Assembly (NCBI RefSeq): GCF_002887595.1
Contig: NZ_PEBU01000008.1
Span: 214,950-278,949 of the forward strand
DNA from: Bowmanella denitrificans
GTDB lineage: Bacteria; Pseudomonadota; Gammaproteobacteria; Enterobacterales; Alteromonadaceae
Length of the DNA: 64,000 bases
Direction of reading: 5' to 3'
A program made the position numbers and the translations under genes. Below the pieces are notes generated by a model. It made no database searches and was not told where the DNA came from. It was given only the letters and a program-made list of their open reading frames with translations. The first letter of the stretch is position 1. Every line of letters starts with the position of its first letter. Shown piece after piece: positions 27,317 to 39,303 of the stretch.

Positions 27317-30300
27317 ATGAGACTATATAACCCGAACGATTCTCGGGATAACTGTGGTTTCGGCCTGATCGCCCATACACAAGGGCAGGCCAGCCACAGT
27401 CTGGTAAAGACCGCTATCCATGCGCTGGATCGTATGCAGCACAGGGGCGGCATAGCCGCTGACGGCAAAACGGGTGACGGCTGTGGTTTACTGCTGCAAA
27501 AGCCCGATGCATTCTTCCGCGCCATTGGCGAGGAGAATGGCTGGAAGCTGGCCAAGAAATACGGCGTCGGCATGGTATTTCTCAGCCAGGATCCGGTACT
27601 GGCCCAGCAGGCTCGCGATATCCTTAATGAAGAGTTGCAAAAAGAAACTCTGGATGTACAGGGCTGGCGCGTGGTGCCGACTAATCCGGCGCTGTTGGGT
27701 GAACTGGCATTAACCGGTCTGCCCCAGATTGAGCAGGTGTTTGTCAATGCCCCGCCAGGCTGGCGTAAAAAAGATGTGGAACGCCGTTTGTTTATGGCGC
27801 GTCGCCGTGCTGAAAAACGCATGAGCCACGATCCGGACTTTTACATTGCCTGTCTGTCGAATCTGGTCACCATCTATAAAGGCCTGGTGATGCCCAAAGA
27901 TCTGCCTAATTTCTATCAGGATCTGGCAGACGAACGCATGCAATCGGCTATCTGTGTTTTCCACCAGCGTTTTTCTACTAATACGCTGCCCAGATGGCCG
28001 CTGGCCCAGCCATTCAGATTCCTGGCTCACAATGGCGAAATCAACACTATTCGCGGTAACCGCGAGTGGGCTGAAGCTCGTACCTATAAGTTCCGCACGC
28101 CGCTGTTGCCCGATTTACATGACGCGGCCCCTTTTGTGAATTTCGAGGGCTCTGATTCCTCGTCACTGGACAATATGCTGGAGCTGTTCCTGGCCGGTGG
28201 TATGGATTTATTTCGTGCCATGCGCTTACTGGTGCCACCTGCCTACCAGAATAACCACACTATGGATCCGGATCTTAAGGCGTTCTATGAGTTCAACTCC
28301 ATGCATATGGAGCCCTGGGACGGCCCGGCCGGCATCGTGATGACCAATGGTCGTCATGTAGCCTGTAACCTGGACAGGAATGGCCTGCGCCCGGCCCGTT
28401 ATGTGATTACCAAAGATGGCCTGATTACCCTGGCCTCAGAAATTGGTATCTGGGATTACCAGCCAGAAGACGTATTGGAAAAAGGCCGGGTCGGTCCCGG
28501 TGAAATGCTGGCGGTGGACACATACACCGGCAAAGTACTGCGCTCCAGTGAAATAGATGAAGATCTGAAAAACCGCCATCCTTACCGGGAATGGCTGGAC
28601 AAGCATATCAGTCGCTTGCTGCCCATTCAGAAATGCGATGCCAGCCTGATTGGTGTGCGGCTGTTTGACGACGACATGATGAATACCTACTACAAGCAGT
28701 TTAATTACAGCTACGAAGAGATTCAGCAAGTCATTAAGGTGCTGGCCAAAGACGGCCAGGAAGCAGTAGGCTCAATGGGTGACGACACCCCCATGGCTGT
28801 GTTGTCGAGCAAGCATCGTACCTTGTACGACTACTTCCGCCAGCAGTTTGCCCAGGTCACCAACCCGCCCATTGATCCGCTGCGGGAAAACCATGTGATG
28901 TCGCTGGCCACCTGTATTGGCCGCGAACAGAATGTATTCAGCGAAACCTCGGGTTACGCCAATCGCGTGCTGTTTGAATCGCCGATTATGCTCTACACCG
29001 ACCTGAAACAGTTGCGTGAATTTGACTCCGAGCACTATTACTCGGAAGTCATTGATCTGAACTATCAGCCGGAAGAAGGCTTGAAAGCCGCCATTAAGCG
29101 GGTTTGTGATGAGGCCGAATATCTGGTCAGACAAAAAAAGGCCGCCTTTGTGATCCTGTCGGACCGCAAAATCAAGGCTAACCGTCTGCCGATTCCGGCC
29201 CCTATGGCTGTCGGCGCCGTACAGCGTCGTCTGGTGGAAAAAGCCTTGCGCTGTGACGCCAATATCGTCATCGAAACCGCCTCAGCCCGCGATCCACACC
29301 ACTTTGCCGTGCTGCTAGGTCTGGGTGCCACTGCGGTATACCCGTTCCTGGCCTACGAAGTGATTGAGCAAATGGCCGACAAGGGTGAACTGGATATTCC
29401 GGTAATGGACGCCGTGCTGAATTACCGTAAGGGCATTAATAAGGGCCTGTTTAAGATTATGTCGAAAATGGGCATCAGCACCGTGGCCAGCTATCGCTGC
29501 GCCAAGCTGTTTGAAGCCATAGGTATACACCAGGACGTGATGAAGCTGTGCTTCCAGGGTGTGCCCAGTCGTATCCAGGGTGCCAACTTCGATGATTTTG
29601 AGCAGGACATTCAAAACCTTAACCGCATTGCCTGGATCAAGCGCAAAACCATCAGCCATGGCGGCCTGCTTAAATATGTGCACGACGGTGAATACCACGC
29701 CTACAACCCCGACGTGGTCAGCACCTTGCAAAAAGCCGTAGTCAGTGGCAACTATGCCGACTACCAGGCCTTTGCCGAGTTAGTTAACCAGCGTCCTGCC
29801 GCCCATATCCGCGATCTGTTCAAGCTGAAATTCAGCGACCAGGCCATTGATATCAATGAAGTGGAAGCAGCAGAAACGCTGTACCCACGTTTCGATACGG
29901 CAGCCATGAGTATCGGTGCATTAAGCCCTGAGGCACATGAGGCTTTGGCCATTGCCATGAACCGACTGGGCGGTCAATCCAACTCCGGCGAAGGCGGGGA
30001 AGATCCGGCCCGCTTCGGTACCGAGAAAAATTCCCGTATCAAACAGGTGGCCTCTGGTCGTTTTGGCGTCACCCCGCACTATCTGGTCAATGCCGACGTG
30101 CTGCAGATTAAAGTCGCACAGGGCGCCAAGCCCGGTGAAGGCGGACAGCTACCCGGCGATAAGGTCAACAAATACATTGCTGAGCTGCGCTATTCGGTAC
30201 CCGGTGTCACCCTGATTTCACCGCCGCCACACCATGATATTTATTCTATCGAGGATTTGGCGCAGTTGATTTTTGATCTTAAGCAGGTCAATCCCAACGC

Positions 30301-31783
30301 CCTGATCTCGGTCAAACTGGTATCTGAACCTGGTGTCGGCACTGTTGCCACTGGTGTGGCCAAAGCCTATGCCGACCTGATTACCATCTCAGGTTATGAC
30401 GGCGGTACAGGGGCCAGCCCGCTGACCTCGGTAAAATATGCCGGCAGCCCTTGGGAACTGGGGCTGGCAGAAAGCCAGCAAGCCCTGGTGGAAAACGGCC
30501 TGCGTCATAAAGTACGGGTACAAACCGACGGCGGTCTGAAAACCGGCCTGGATGTGATAAAAGCCGCCATCCTGGGGGCGGAAAGCTTTGGCTTTGGCAC
30601 CGGCCCGATGGTGGCACTGGGTTGTAAATACCTGCGTATCTGCCATTTGAATAATTGCGCCACGGGGGTGGCCACACAGGATAAGAACCTGCGTGACAAC
30701 TATTTTATCGGTCTGCCAGAAATGGTCATGAACTACTTTAAGTTTATTGCCCAGGAAGTGCGTGAACTGATGGCTGCCCTTGGCGTACGTAAACTGGAAG
30801 AGCTGATTGGCCGTACCGAATTGCTGGAAGTGATTGACGGTATCAATGCCCGCCAGCAGCGTTTGGATCTATCGCCGATTCTGGCCAAACCCCAGGCCGG
30901 TGAACATACCAGACTGTTCTGTTCTGAGGTGACCAATGCACCAATGGACAAGGGCGAACTGAATCTGCGCATTCTCGACGATGTTAAAACTGCCGTAGAG
31001 AACAAGTCAGGCGGTAACTGGCGCTACAGTATCCGCAATACCGACCGTTCGGTGGGCGCGCGCATCTCTGGCTTTATCGCCCAAAAACATGGCAACCAGG
31101 GGATGGCGGATTATCCGCTGCGTATCACCTTAACTGGCACAGCTGGTCAAAGCTTTGGCGTATGGAATGCAGGCGGTCTGGAGCTGCATTTGATTGGTGA
31201 TGCCAACGACTATGTGGGTAAAGGCATGACCGGTGGCAAGATTACCATCCACCCACCGGTTGGTGTGCACTACGCGACCCGCGACAGCGCGATTATGGGT
31301 AATACCTGTTTGTACGGCGCAACAGGCGGCAAACTTTTTGCTGCTGGCCGAGCCGGTGAACGTTTTGCGGTTCGCAATTCGGGTGCCATTGCCGTAGTGG
31401 AAGGCACCGGTGATAACGCCTGTGAATATATGACCGGCGGCATCGTCGCCATTTTGGGGCAAACCGGGGTTAACTTCGGGGCCGGTATGACCGGCGGCTT
31501 TGCCTATGTACTGGATCAGGCCAATGACTTTGACCGTCGCGTGAATGGCGATTTAGTAGAAGTGATGGGGGTTGAAGATAAGCCCATCCTGGTCGAGCAC
31601 CTGCGTGGTCTGATCAACCAACATTACGAAGAAACCGGCAGCGAGCACTCACTTGAGATCCTCAGCCAGTTTAGCAAATACCTGAAGCAGTTCCGTCTGG
31701 TTAAGCCAAAGACCAGCGACGTTAAGAATCTGCTGGGACATATCAGCCGCTCCAGCGCCGAGTTGCGCGTGCAGGCCCAGTAA
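27317..31783 (+). CDS. gltB: glutamate synthase (NADPH) large subunit
   Basis: A 1488-residue GOGAT alpha subunit that makes two glutamates from glutamine and 2-oxoglutarate. The class-II glutaminase domain begins at Cys13 (CGFGLIAH), which becomes the N-terminal nucleophile after removal of a 12-residue propeptide. The central domain, the FMN-binding synthase domain ([24 protein letters not shown]), the [3Fe-4S] cysteines 1103, 1109 and 1114 and the C-terminal beta-helix ([20 protein letters not shown]) are all present. GGAG precedes the ATG. It forms an operon with gltD, 15 bases downstream. Confidence 0.98.
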   Translation: MRLYNPNDSRDNCGFGLIAHTQGQASHSLVKTAIHALDRMQHRGGIAADGKTGDGCGLLLQKPDAFFRAIGEENGWKLAKKYGVGMVFLSQDPVLAQQARDILNEELQKETLDVQGWRVVPTNPALLGELALTGLPQIEQVFVNAPPGWRKKDVERRLFMARRRAEKRMSHDPDFYIACLSNLVTIYKGLVMPKDLPNFYQDLADERMQSAICVFHQRFSTNTLPRWPLAQPFRFLAHNGEINTIRGNREWAEARTYKFRTPLLPDLHDAAPFVNFEGSDSSSLDNMLELFLAGGMDLFRAMRLLVPPAYQNNHTMDPDLKAFYEFNSMHMEPWDGPAGIVMTNGRHVACNLDRNGLRPARYVITKDGLITLASEIGIWDYQPEDVLEKGRVGPGEMLAVDTYTGKVLRSSEIDEDLKNRHPYREWLDKHISRLLPIQKCDASLIGVRLFDDDMMNTYYKQFNYSYEEIQQVIKVLAKDGQEAVGSMGDDTPMAVLSSKHRTLYDYFRQQFAQVTNPPIDPLRENHVMSLATCIGREQNVFSETSGYANRVLFESPIMLYTDLKQLREFDSEHYYSEVIDLNYQPEEGLKAAIKRVCDEAEYLVRQKKAAFVILSDRKIKANRLPIPAPMAVGAVQRRLVEKALRCDANIVIETASARDPHHFAVLLGLGATAVYPFLAYEVIEQMADKGELDIPVMDAVLNYRKGINKGLFKIMSKMGISTVASYRCAKLFEAIGIHQDVMKLCFQGVPSRIQGANFDDFEQDIQNLNRIAWIKRKTISHGGLLKYVHDGEYHAYNPDVVSTLQKAVVSGNYADYQAFAELVNQRPAAHIRDLFKLKFSDQAIDINEVEAAETLYPRFDTAAMSIGALSPEAHEALAIAMNRLGGQSNSGEGGEDPARFGTEKNSRIKQVASGRFGVTPHYLVNADVLQIKVAQGAKPGEGGQLPGDKVNKYIAELRYSVPGVTLISPPPHHDIYSIEDLAQLIFDLKQVNPNALISVKLVSEPGVGTVATGVAKAYADLITISGYDGGTGASPLTSVKYAGSPWELGLAESQQALVENGLRHKVRVQTDGGLKTGLDVIKAAILGAESFGFGTGPMVALGCKYLRICHLNNCATGVATQDKNLRDNYFIGLPEMVMNYFKFIAQEVRELMAALGVRKLEELIGRTELLEVIDGINARQQRLDLSPILAKPQAGEHTRLFCSEVTNAPMDKGELNLRILDDVKTAVENKSGGNWRYSIRNTDRSVGARISGFIAQKHGNQGMADYPLRITLTGTAGQSFGVWNAGGLELHLIGDANDYVGKGMTGGKITIHPPVGVHYATRDSAIMGNTCLYGATGGKLFAAGRAGERFAVRNSGAIAVVEGTGDNACEYMTGGIVAILGQTGVNFGAGMTGGFAYVLDQANDFDRRVNGDLVEVMGVEDKPILVEHLRGLINQHYEETGSEHSLEILSQFSKYLKQFRLVKPKTSDVKNLLGHISRSSAELRVQAQ

Positions 31784-33214
<1,431 letters not shown>

Positions 33215-33384
33215 AAAATGGCTGACAAAAGTACCCAGTGATTTCTGTACTACCACCAGGGAGAATGGCTGTACAGAAAACACCAGGGCATCATAGCCTA
33301 TGCAAGGCTATGGAACAGCTTTAGCTGACCTGCTTTGAGCTACAAAGACGTAGATCATGATTGTCGACCCACTGCATTGATATA

Positions 33385-33581
33385 GCCGATGAATGCTCAC
33401 TACTACATCGGCATACGAACGCCATGGACATCGCCGATGAGTGCTCCCTGCAACATCGGCATACGACCACCATGGAGGGTGGAAGTGCAGAAAACGCAGG
33501 AGCGGTTTTCTGCCCGTCCTTCCATGGACATCGCCGATGAATGCTCCCTGCAACATCGGCATACCGTCCTTCCATGGACAT
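33385..33581. repeat. cluster of REP-like palindromic repeats
   Basis: Two 43-base direct repeats (33422-33464 and 33522-33564) differ at one base. A diverged copy lies at 33385-33416 and a ten-base remnant (CCATGGACAT) at 33572-33581. Each copy holds GCCGATG and CATCGGC as inverted arms around about 14 bases. They lie between the convergent gltD and TonB receptor genes, the usual site for bacterial REP-like elements. No protein is encoded; open frames here are by-products of the repeats. Confidence 0.7.
33487..33513. terminator. perfect inverted repeat between gltD and the receptor gene
   Basis: GCAGAAAAC, nine bases, then GTTTTCTGC: a symmetrical hairpin between two REP-like copies. It could end transcripts from either side, but there is no clean T-run after the stem. 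It may also be part of the repeat element itself. Confidence 0.4.
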
Positions 33582-33620
33582 ACCCCATCCAGGGTTTCCC
33601 TGTTGTGTTATGTGCCGAAT

Positions 33621-36566
33621 TTACATCCTGACATTAATCCCCGCCGTGTAATAACGACCCAGACCATCATATAAGGTACCGCCGCTATTAATGTTAGGCA
33701 GGAAGGCCGGTTGCTTGTCGGTTAGATTGTTAATATCCAGATACAGGTTGATGTTTTCGGTCAGGCCATAGCCCAGATGCAGATTGTGCTTAAAGTAGGA
33801 CGGTACTTTATTGTCAAACCAATCTGGGTATTCCTCAGGCTGAGCGGTTTTGTTAAAGGTGGACTCACCGACGTAGTTAACTCCCCATGCCAAGGTTAGG
33901 CTGCCGGTACTGTATACCGTATTCACCTGGGCACGGACCCTGGGGAAGTCCCAGCGTCCGGCCAGGCTGCTGATGTCCTCGGGATCATTAGGGTTCTGGC
34001 GAAACTCACGCTTGTCCAGGTAAGTACCTTTAAAGGTCAAACCCAGTTCACCGTCTCCAAGAGCATAACGATAGGAGATATCCAGGTCAGTTCCCCTGGC
34101 GGCAAACTTTGACGCATTAATATTCTGCACCGAGATATTGTTTATCTGGCCTTCACCATCACGTTTAATCAGGCTGCAGAATTCTTCATTCAGGCCAGCG
34201 CCGTCAACGCAATTAGCCAGTACGTCAGAGGCATCGAAGCTGGTGATGGCATCCGTTATCTCAATATCCCAAAAATCAATGGCCATGTTCAGATCTTGAG
34301 TCGGCGTCACCACTAATCCCAGAGTCAGCGTATCGGCTTCTTCCGGTTTTAACGCCAGATTACCGCGCGTGATAACCTGACGGGTACCAAATGAAGCTTC
34401 AGAGACAAAATTCTCGTCAATACCCAGCGCCTGACAATTGGCACGCCGATTTTGCGGATCACGGCCGTTGTCCAGTTCGGTATTGTGACAAGGGTCAGTG
34501 ACCCGCGCGCCGACAATAGAATTCGGCGCAAACAGCTCTTGAATGTTGGGTGCTCGTACCGCCTTGGAATAGGTGCCTCGCAACCTGAACATATCGTTAA
34601 AGGTCCAGTTCAAGGCGGATTTATAGGTCACATCCGAGCCTGTTTCACTATGATTAGCCAGACGGGCGGCCAGTTCCAGCTCCACTCTTTCTGCTACCGG
34701 CGTGTCTTCCAACAACGGCACTATGGCTTCGCCGAATATTTCTTTAACATCAAAGCTGCCTTTTACCGGATTCAGATAGCTATTTTCCTCACGGCTTGGC
34801 CCCGTGCGACTTCCCACCAAGCCGGAACCCACGCCATCGGCGTCCACGGCCTGAGCCAGAGGATCTGGAATGCTGGATGAACTCTCCTTGCGATACTCCA
34901 GGCCTGCAGCAAAGGCCACCATACCGGCAGGCAACTCGAACAGATCACCATTTAAGGAAAAGGATGCCAGCGTCTGCTTAATCTCATCTTCCTGACGTAG
35001 CGTTACCGCCACATAATCAATGGCAGCCTGGCTGGCCTGGTTATTGATTGGATTGAACGGTACACAGGCACTATTACCGCTGCGACAGACCGGATTACCC
35101 TGCGCATCAGTGGTGGCATCCAGCGCTTCATAGTAGCGCTCATTCAGCACGTCCTGAGAGGTTGAACTGGACTCCACTTTGCCGTGCTGAACATAGAAGT
35201 TATAACCGTAGTCGCGCCAGAACCCTTCACCACCAAAGGTGAATTGCAGGGTTTCCCGCTTGTTAACATTGCGGCTGTTCAGGCCCACTACCGCTAGCGC
35301 CACTACATCCAGATTGCGGGCGGTCATCACGTCCACCAGCTCTTGCGGCCTGAACGGATTGTCGCTGCGAATAGCGATTAGCGGGCCAAAGTTGTCATCA
35401 TGGAAGACACTGGCCTGGCCCGAGGCCGCCGACTCCACCTTGCCGTATTTCAGATTGCTGAACAGTGACAGGTTGTCACTGACGTCGTAGTTACCACTGA
35501 TATTGGCCAGATAACGTTCAGTAGGCTGACGAAGGGTATTGGTTTCTGCGGTACGAAAGCCGTCTCCGCCGTCACAAGGCACCACCGCACAATTTTTGCC
35601 CGGGATAAAATCACGAAACTGACCGCTGTCCCGGTCAATGATAAAGGTGTCGTAACCCAGGCCAAACGGATCATCAGCGAAAGTCGGGGGCAGCGGATTA
35701 TTGATAATATCGAAGGGCGTACCAGCCAGTACCCAATTGTCGTTGGGTACGTAAAACACGCCTTCTTCACTCAGGGCCTGGAAACGAATATCCGGGGTAA
35801 ACACCGTATTCGGAATGCCATCGTCCGGACCGGTATTCTCAGGGTTGGCCAGAAAGCTGGGACGCTGATTGGCATAGTCCCTTGCAGTCATCGGTACTTC
35901 GTCTTGTTTGGAGTAGTTCAGATGGAAAGTCAGATTAGCCCGGTTGTCGGCAAAGTTCTGTCCGAAGGATAACGACACATCCCGGTTGTCGGCATCACTG
36001 CGGGATGAACGGCCCACCGACGCATCCAGCGCCAGTCCGTCATAATTTTTACGCATGATAAAGTTAACCACACCGGTAACCGCATCGGCCCCATAGATTG
36101 CCGAGGCTCCACCAGTGATGATCTCGACCCGCTCCACCAGCTCAACCGGGATCATGCTTAGATCAACCGACGCTTCCCCCGCGGCTCCGGGTACATGGCG
36201 TCGGCCATCCACCAGCACCAAAGTGCGCATTTGCCCCAACCCTCTCAGGTTTGCCAGTTGCAAACCAGCCTTACCCAAATCATTGTCATCGTTGTCATTA
36301 ATATTGGTGCTGCCGATGCCATCCACCAGGGCTGGCATCTGGTGCAACAATTCACCGATATTCTTTACCCCGGACACCTTGATGGTCTGGGCATCGATGA
36401 CGGTGGTCGGTGTGGTCATCTGCGCACTGGTACGCATAATACGCGACCCTGTGACCGAGATATTCTCAACAGTATCTTGTGTATCTGAAATTGTATCCTG
36501 AGCAAAAGAAGGTAAGGAAACCGCCATTGAGACGGCCATCGCGGTCTTTGTAAGCACTTTATGCAT
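33621..36566 (-). CDS. large TonB-dependent receptor
   Basis: A 981-residue outer-membrane receptor. The signal peptide ends at SLPSFA, and the TonB-box-like ENISVTGSRI is at about 34-43. The plug domain (about 50-170) includes LRGLGQMRTLVLVDGRRHVPG and IITGGASAIYGADAVTGVVNFI. The long barrel ends GINVRM. This type, common in Alteromonadales and Sphingomonadales, usually takes up oligosaccharides, peptides or aromatic-derived compounds; no cargo can be named, as no enzyme genes flank it. GGGG lies seven bases before the ATG. An inverted repeat in the leader is noted separately. Confidence 0.93.
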   Translation of the reverse strand: MHKVLTKTAMAVSMAVSLPSFAQDTISDTQDTVENISVTGSRIMRTSAQMTTPTTVIDAQTIKVSGVKNIGELLHQMPALVDGIGSTNINDNDDNDLGKAGLQLANLRGLGQMRTLVLVDGRRHVPGAAGEASVDLSMIPVELVERVEIITGGASAIYGADAVTGVVNFIMRKNYDGLALDASVGRSSRSDADNRDVSLSFGQNFADNRANLTFHLNYSKQDEVPMTARDYANQRPSFLANPENTGPDDGIPNTVFTPDIRFQALSEEGVFYVPNDNWVLAGTPFDIINNPLPPTFADDPFGLGYDTFIIDRDSGQFRDFIPGKNCAVVPCDGGDGFRTAETNTLRQPTERYLANISGNYDVSDNLSLFSNLKYGKVESAASGQASVFHDDNFGPLIAIRSDNPFRPQELVDVMTARNLDVVALAVVGLNSRNVNKRETLQFTFGGEGFWRDYGYNFYVQHGKVESSSTSQDVLNERYYEALDATTDAQGNPVCRSGNSACVPFNPINNQASQAAIDYVAVTLRQEDEIKQTLASFSLNGDLFELPAGMVAFAAGLEYRKESSSSIPDPLAQAVDADGVGSGLVGSRTGPSREENSYLNPVKGSFDVKEIFGEAIVPLLEDTPVAERVELELAARLANHSETGSDVTYKSALNWTFNDMFRLRGTYSKAVRAPNIQELFAPNSIVGARVTDPCHNTELDNGRDPQNRRANCQALGIDENFVSEASFGTRQVITRGNLALKPEEADTLTLGLVVTPTQDLNMAIDFWDIEITDAITSFDASDVLANCVDGAGLNEEFCSLIKRDGEGQINNISVQNINASKFAARGTDLDISYRYALGDGELGLTFKGTYLDKREFRQNPNDPEDISSLAGRWDFPRVRAQVNTVYSTGSLTLAWGVNYVGESTFNKTAQPEEYPDWFDNKVPSYFKHNLHLGYGLTENINLYLDINNLTDKQPAFLPNINSGGTLYDGLGRYYTAGINVRM

Positions 36567-37046
36567 CGCATAACCCCATCTGTTATTAGACTTATTGGCA
36601 CATGTATCTGAACACGCCAGCAGACTATCTAATAACGTATCTCAATGGGCAATATGGGTTAATGATCTGTTAAATCAACACAATCAGAATGCTTATCCAG
36701 ACAACGGAATAAAAGTTTTAATTCTTATAATTCAATACATTAACTTGACACACTGATACTTCCAGGTTAATCAGAACGCACCAAATAGCAACATTATATT
36801 TACAACGCAGTAAAGTAATAATTACACAAATAGAGAAGCCAAGCACAGCCAGGATAAGACCCAGAAGGTCCCAACATATCGGTACAGGCCATATGGAATG
36901 GCGGAAATCCAGATAACACAGCCTGCATTTTGATGTGCGCGGATAGCGGTTCATAAGCATGGATGGAGGTACAGGAGCGAAAAGTATCTGAGATACCACC
37001 TCTTAGAACATAATTTTTGATTTATTGCATTTTTGAAATAAGCAGG
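36567..37046. other. gene-free region upstream of the receptor
   Basis: 480 AT-rich bases between the receptor start and the end of the CBS-domain gene, both on the reverse strand. It contains the inverted repeat at 36582-36636. I see no RNA gene or credible coding frame; a reverse frame at 36718-36999 lacks a ribosome-binding site and any family resemblance. Confidence 0.4.
36582..36636 (-). promoter_or_regulatory. inverted repeat in the receptor leader
   Basis: GTTATTAGA and TCTAATAAC pair perfectly over nine bases with 37 bases between them, starting 16 bases upstream of the receptor start codon. It may be a leader hairpin that affects translation, or two half-sites of a regulator. Confidence 0.35.
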
Positions 37047-37508
37047 TTAACTGTCTTTATTATAAGAAAGTGGCGGATTAACAGCGCGGGATTGTCTTTT
37101 TACCTTACCTTCTGATAACAAGCGTAAAATATCCCGCCAGCTTAGAATACCAATGGGGTGACGGTTTTCATCAATAACCGGCAGGCAGGAAATCTTTTGC
37201 TGATTAATCAAATTAATGGCATCGTAGATATCATTGTCCAGCGTCAACACCCAAAGGTGTCGCGCCATTATCTGGTACACTTTTTTATTCAGAGTTGCGG
37301 TATCACGGCGGGTCTCGGCCGCGGTGCCCAGGTTAGGACTCAGGGCCTTAAATAAATCACGGTCGGATACAATGCCCACCAATTGGTGATTTTCCACCAC
37401 CAGTAAGTGGTGAAATAATTTAGCGTCAAATATACGTTGCACTTCCGCCAGGCTGGCATCTGGTTCTACCGTCACCAGACGCCTGGTCATGACTTTTTCC
37501 AGACTCAT
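37047..37508 (-). CDS. tandem CBS-domain protein
   Basis: A 153-residue protein made almost entirely of two CBS domains: VMTRRLVTVEPDASLAEV to about residue 60, and IMARHLWVLTLDNDIYDA to about residue 130. CBS pairs bind adenine nucleotides and often regulate partner proteins. The start at 37508 (MSLEKVMTRR) has AAGG eight bases upstream; the frame extends further without a site. There is no catalytic domain. The partner is unknown, and it may act as a free-standing energy sensor. Confidence 0.85.
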   Translation of the reverse strand: MSLEKVMTRRLVTVEPDASLAEVQRIFDAKLFHHLLVVENHQLVGIVSDRDLFKALSPNLGTAAETRRDTATLNKKVYQIMARHLWVLTLDNDIYDAINLINQQKISCLPVIDENRHPIGILSWRDILRLLSEGKVKRQSRAVNPPLSYNKDS

Positions 37509-37602
37509 ACCATACCTTTGTATCACAGCAGCTATTTGTCGGCCCAAGGCCGGGGCTCTATAGTAATAGCTATTCTATATGACATAGCAAACTCTGCGAG
37601 AG

Positions 37603-37944
37603 ATGATGGCAAAATCCATTTTGGCCTTAACCGTCCTTGTGAGCATAAGCTTATCAGGGACAACACTGGCGACAACAGATTGTCCGGCACAGTTTCATAA
37701 CCTGCCGCTGGCCGCTAACGCCCGCTATTGCCAGCAGTTCAATGACAAGATGCCCGCCACTCTGAGCTACTTTGCGCCGCAGTCGCCGCAACAGGTATTG
37801 GCGTTTTACCGTGCCCAGTTCAGTGACGCACAATTTAGTCAAAGCAAAGACCAGCAGATCCTGGAGGATCCGGCCAGGCACTGGGTGCTGGTGATTTCCA
37901 ACGACGGCCAGGGTAGCCAGGTGGATATTTTGGTTAAGCAATAA
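37603..37944 (+). CDS. small exported protein of unknown function
   Basis: A 113-residue protein with an N-terminal signal peptide (MMAKSILALTVLVSISLSGTTLA) and a mature part of about 90 residues. The mature part has two cysteines (TTDCPAQ, NARYCQQ) that could form a disulfide. The segment SPQQVLAFYRAQF followed by beta-strands ending QVDILVKQ resembles small periplasmic proteins seen in related bacteria, without a named family. Either of two adjacent ATGs could be used. A strong terminator follows at 38008. Confidence 0.65.
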   Translation: MMAKSILALTVLVSISLSGTTLATTDCPAQFHNLPLAANARYCQQFNDKMPATLSYFAPQSPQQVLAFYRAQFSDAQFSQSKDQQILEDPARHWVLVISNDGQGSQVDILVKQ

Positions 37945-38007
37945 ATCGAGGAACATGCTCCCCTCCCTGGTTATTGGCACCTAAATTGCAGCATCTCCCA
38001 CAACGTC

Positions 38008-38035
38008 GCCGGGCGTCAAAAGCCCGGCATTTTTT
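38008..38035 (+). terminator. intrinsic terminator
   Basis: GCCGGGC, a seven-base loop and GCCCGGC, then A and six T. This classic Rho-independent terminator lies 64 bases after the small exported protein gene and just before the DUF2726 gene. Confidence 0.85.
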
Positions 38036-38049
38036 CAGTGGAGACTGCC

Positions 38050-38619
38050 ATGGAACTAACCCTCGTTTTATTAATGATCCTGATTGTGGTGGCCATTGGT
38101 GCCATTAAACTGACAGGAGAAAAGCTGGCCTTTCCTTTTAAAAAACGCAGTAACCTGTTTACCCCGGTAGAACGCACCTTTCTGGAGCTGCTGGAGAGCG
38201 CGGTGGGTCATCAGTACCGTATTATCTGCCGGGTACGACTGAGCGATATTCTCAGCCTGCGTCAGGGCACCGACAAAAAAACCGCCCGAGGCGCCATGCA
38301 AAAAGCCGCTACCCGTCATCTGGACTTTGTGCTGTGTGATAAGACAGATATGAGCCCGGTGGTTGCGGTGGATTTAGTGCATAACGGTGGTAAAGACGGA
38401 TATAAAAGCCAGCGTGACTGGTATGTCAGCAGCAGTCTGGATGCGGCCCGAATTCCCCACTTGCGTATCAAAGTTAAGTCAGGCTATTCCGCCCAGGAAA
38501 TCCGCGACTGTATTGAGGCCAAGCTCGCTCCCATGCGTTACAAGGAACCCAAAAAACCACTGGTTCAGGGCACTATTAAAGACGATAAGGCCGGGCTGGG
38601 CCGCCCCGTCACTGCATAA
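38050..38619 (+). CDS. DUF2726 membrane-anchored protein
   Basis: A 189-residue protein with one N-terminal membrane helix (MELTLVLLMILIVVAIGAI) and a cytoplasmic DUF2726 domain, which is thought to be nuclease-like or topoisomerase-like in fold. Features include TPVERTFLELLESAVG, the basic patch KKTARGAMQK, VAVDLVHNG and ARIPHLRIK. The ATG at 38050 has GGAG eight bases upstream; the earlier in-frame GTG at 38038 overlaps the terminator tail. The C-terminal 25 residues are polar and variable. Biochemical function is unproven. Confidence 0.8.
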   Translation: MELTLVLLMILIVVAIGAIKLTGEKLAFPFKKRSNLFTPVERTFLELLESAVGHQYRIICRVRLSDILSLRQGTDKKTARGAMQKAATRHLDFVLCDKTDMSPVVAVDLVHNGGKDGYKSQRDWYVSSSLDAARIPHLRIKVKSGYSAQEIRDCIEAKLAPMRYKEPKKPLVQGTIKDDKAGLGRPVTA

Positions 38620-38727
38620 GTTTTCGTGACTGGCCAGGGATGGCTGCACTTTCAGGTTGGCCGCTTTCAGACCTCAGTTGTCAGTAAACAAGCCAGACAT
38701 GCTGCTATGCGTTGCTGACCAATTCTT

Positions 38728-39093
38728 TCAGTAAGGGGAGCAGATATCTATCAGGCATCCATCAGGATCTTTTAGCAAAAACCTGCGTTGCCCGTAAAAC
38801 TCGTTTTTAGGTGCCTGAATAATTGGCAAGCCCAATGCAACCGCTTTGTGAAATACGCTATCGACATCAGAGACAACAAAAGTCACATACATCCCTTGTG
38901 GCGGGTGCTGGTACTCTTTAGGTACCAATTCGTGTTGCCGTTGAATAAGCCCATATTCTATTTGCGGATTATCCGGCACACAAAGTTGTACATACCAATC
39001 ACTGTCGTATTTCACCTCAAGTCCAAGAAGATCAATATAGAACTGTTTACTCTGTGACAAATTGTCCGAGCAGATGTTGGTTAGTATTCTCAC
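38728..39093 (-). CDS. VOC-family (glyoxalase/bleomycin-resistance-like) protein
   Basis: A 121-residue vicinal-oxygen-chelate fold protein. The two beta-alpha-beta-beta-beta units are visible, starting MRILTNICSDNLSQSKQFYIDLLGLEV and ending RRFLLKDPDGCLIDICSPY. Family members bind a divalent metal through His/Glu residues or have lost catalysis; reaction and substrate are not predictable. It stands alone between DUF2726 and the cytosine deaminase. Confidence 0.85.
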   Translation of the reverse strand: MRILTNICSDNLSQSKQFYIDLLGLEVKYDSDWYVQLCVPDNPQIEYGLIQRQHELVPKEYQHPPQGMYVTFVVSDVDSVFHKAVALGLPIIQAPKNEFYGQRRFLLKDPDGCLIDICSPY

Positions 39094-39303
39094 CGTACAC
39101 TCCTATACAGAAAATAAGATGATATGCCCCATGCAGGGTGCTTCACAGACTTAACTGGCAAACCGACCAGGGACTGTTGAGTAGTTGGTAATTTAATCAA
39201 CCTCAGTATTCATAGCCAACGTGACAATGGCAAGACACAAGCAATAAATCCAAAACTGTCTTATGCTGGCATAACAGCGACGGTATTAATTTAAGGTGAA
39301 AAT

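Noticed and set aside
33385..33564. Possible short CRISPR-like repeats
   Set aside because: Only two close copies, spacing unequal, palindromic arms typical of REP elements.
33308..33631. Overlapping open frames with repeated peptide segments
   Set aside because: They are translations of the REP-like DNA repeats in several frames, not a gene.
36593..36608. Sigma-54-like TTGGCAC upstream of the large receptor
   Set aside because: The -12 element (TTGC) is missing at the required spacing and the orientation does not fit the gene.
36718..36999. 93-codon reverse open frame upstream of the large receptor
   Set aside because: Hydrophobic by composition only; no ribosome-binding site and no family resemblance.
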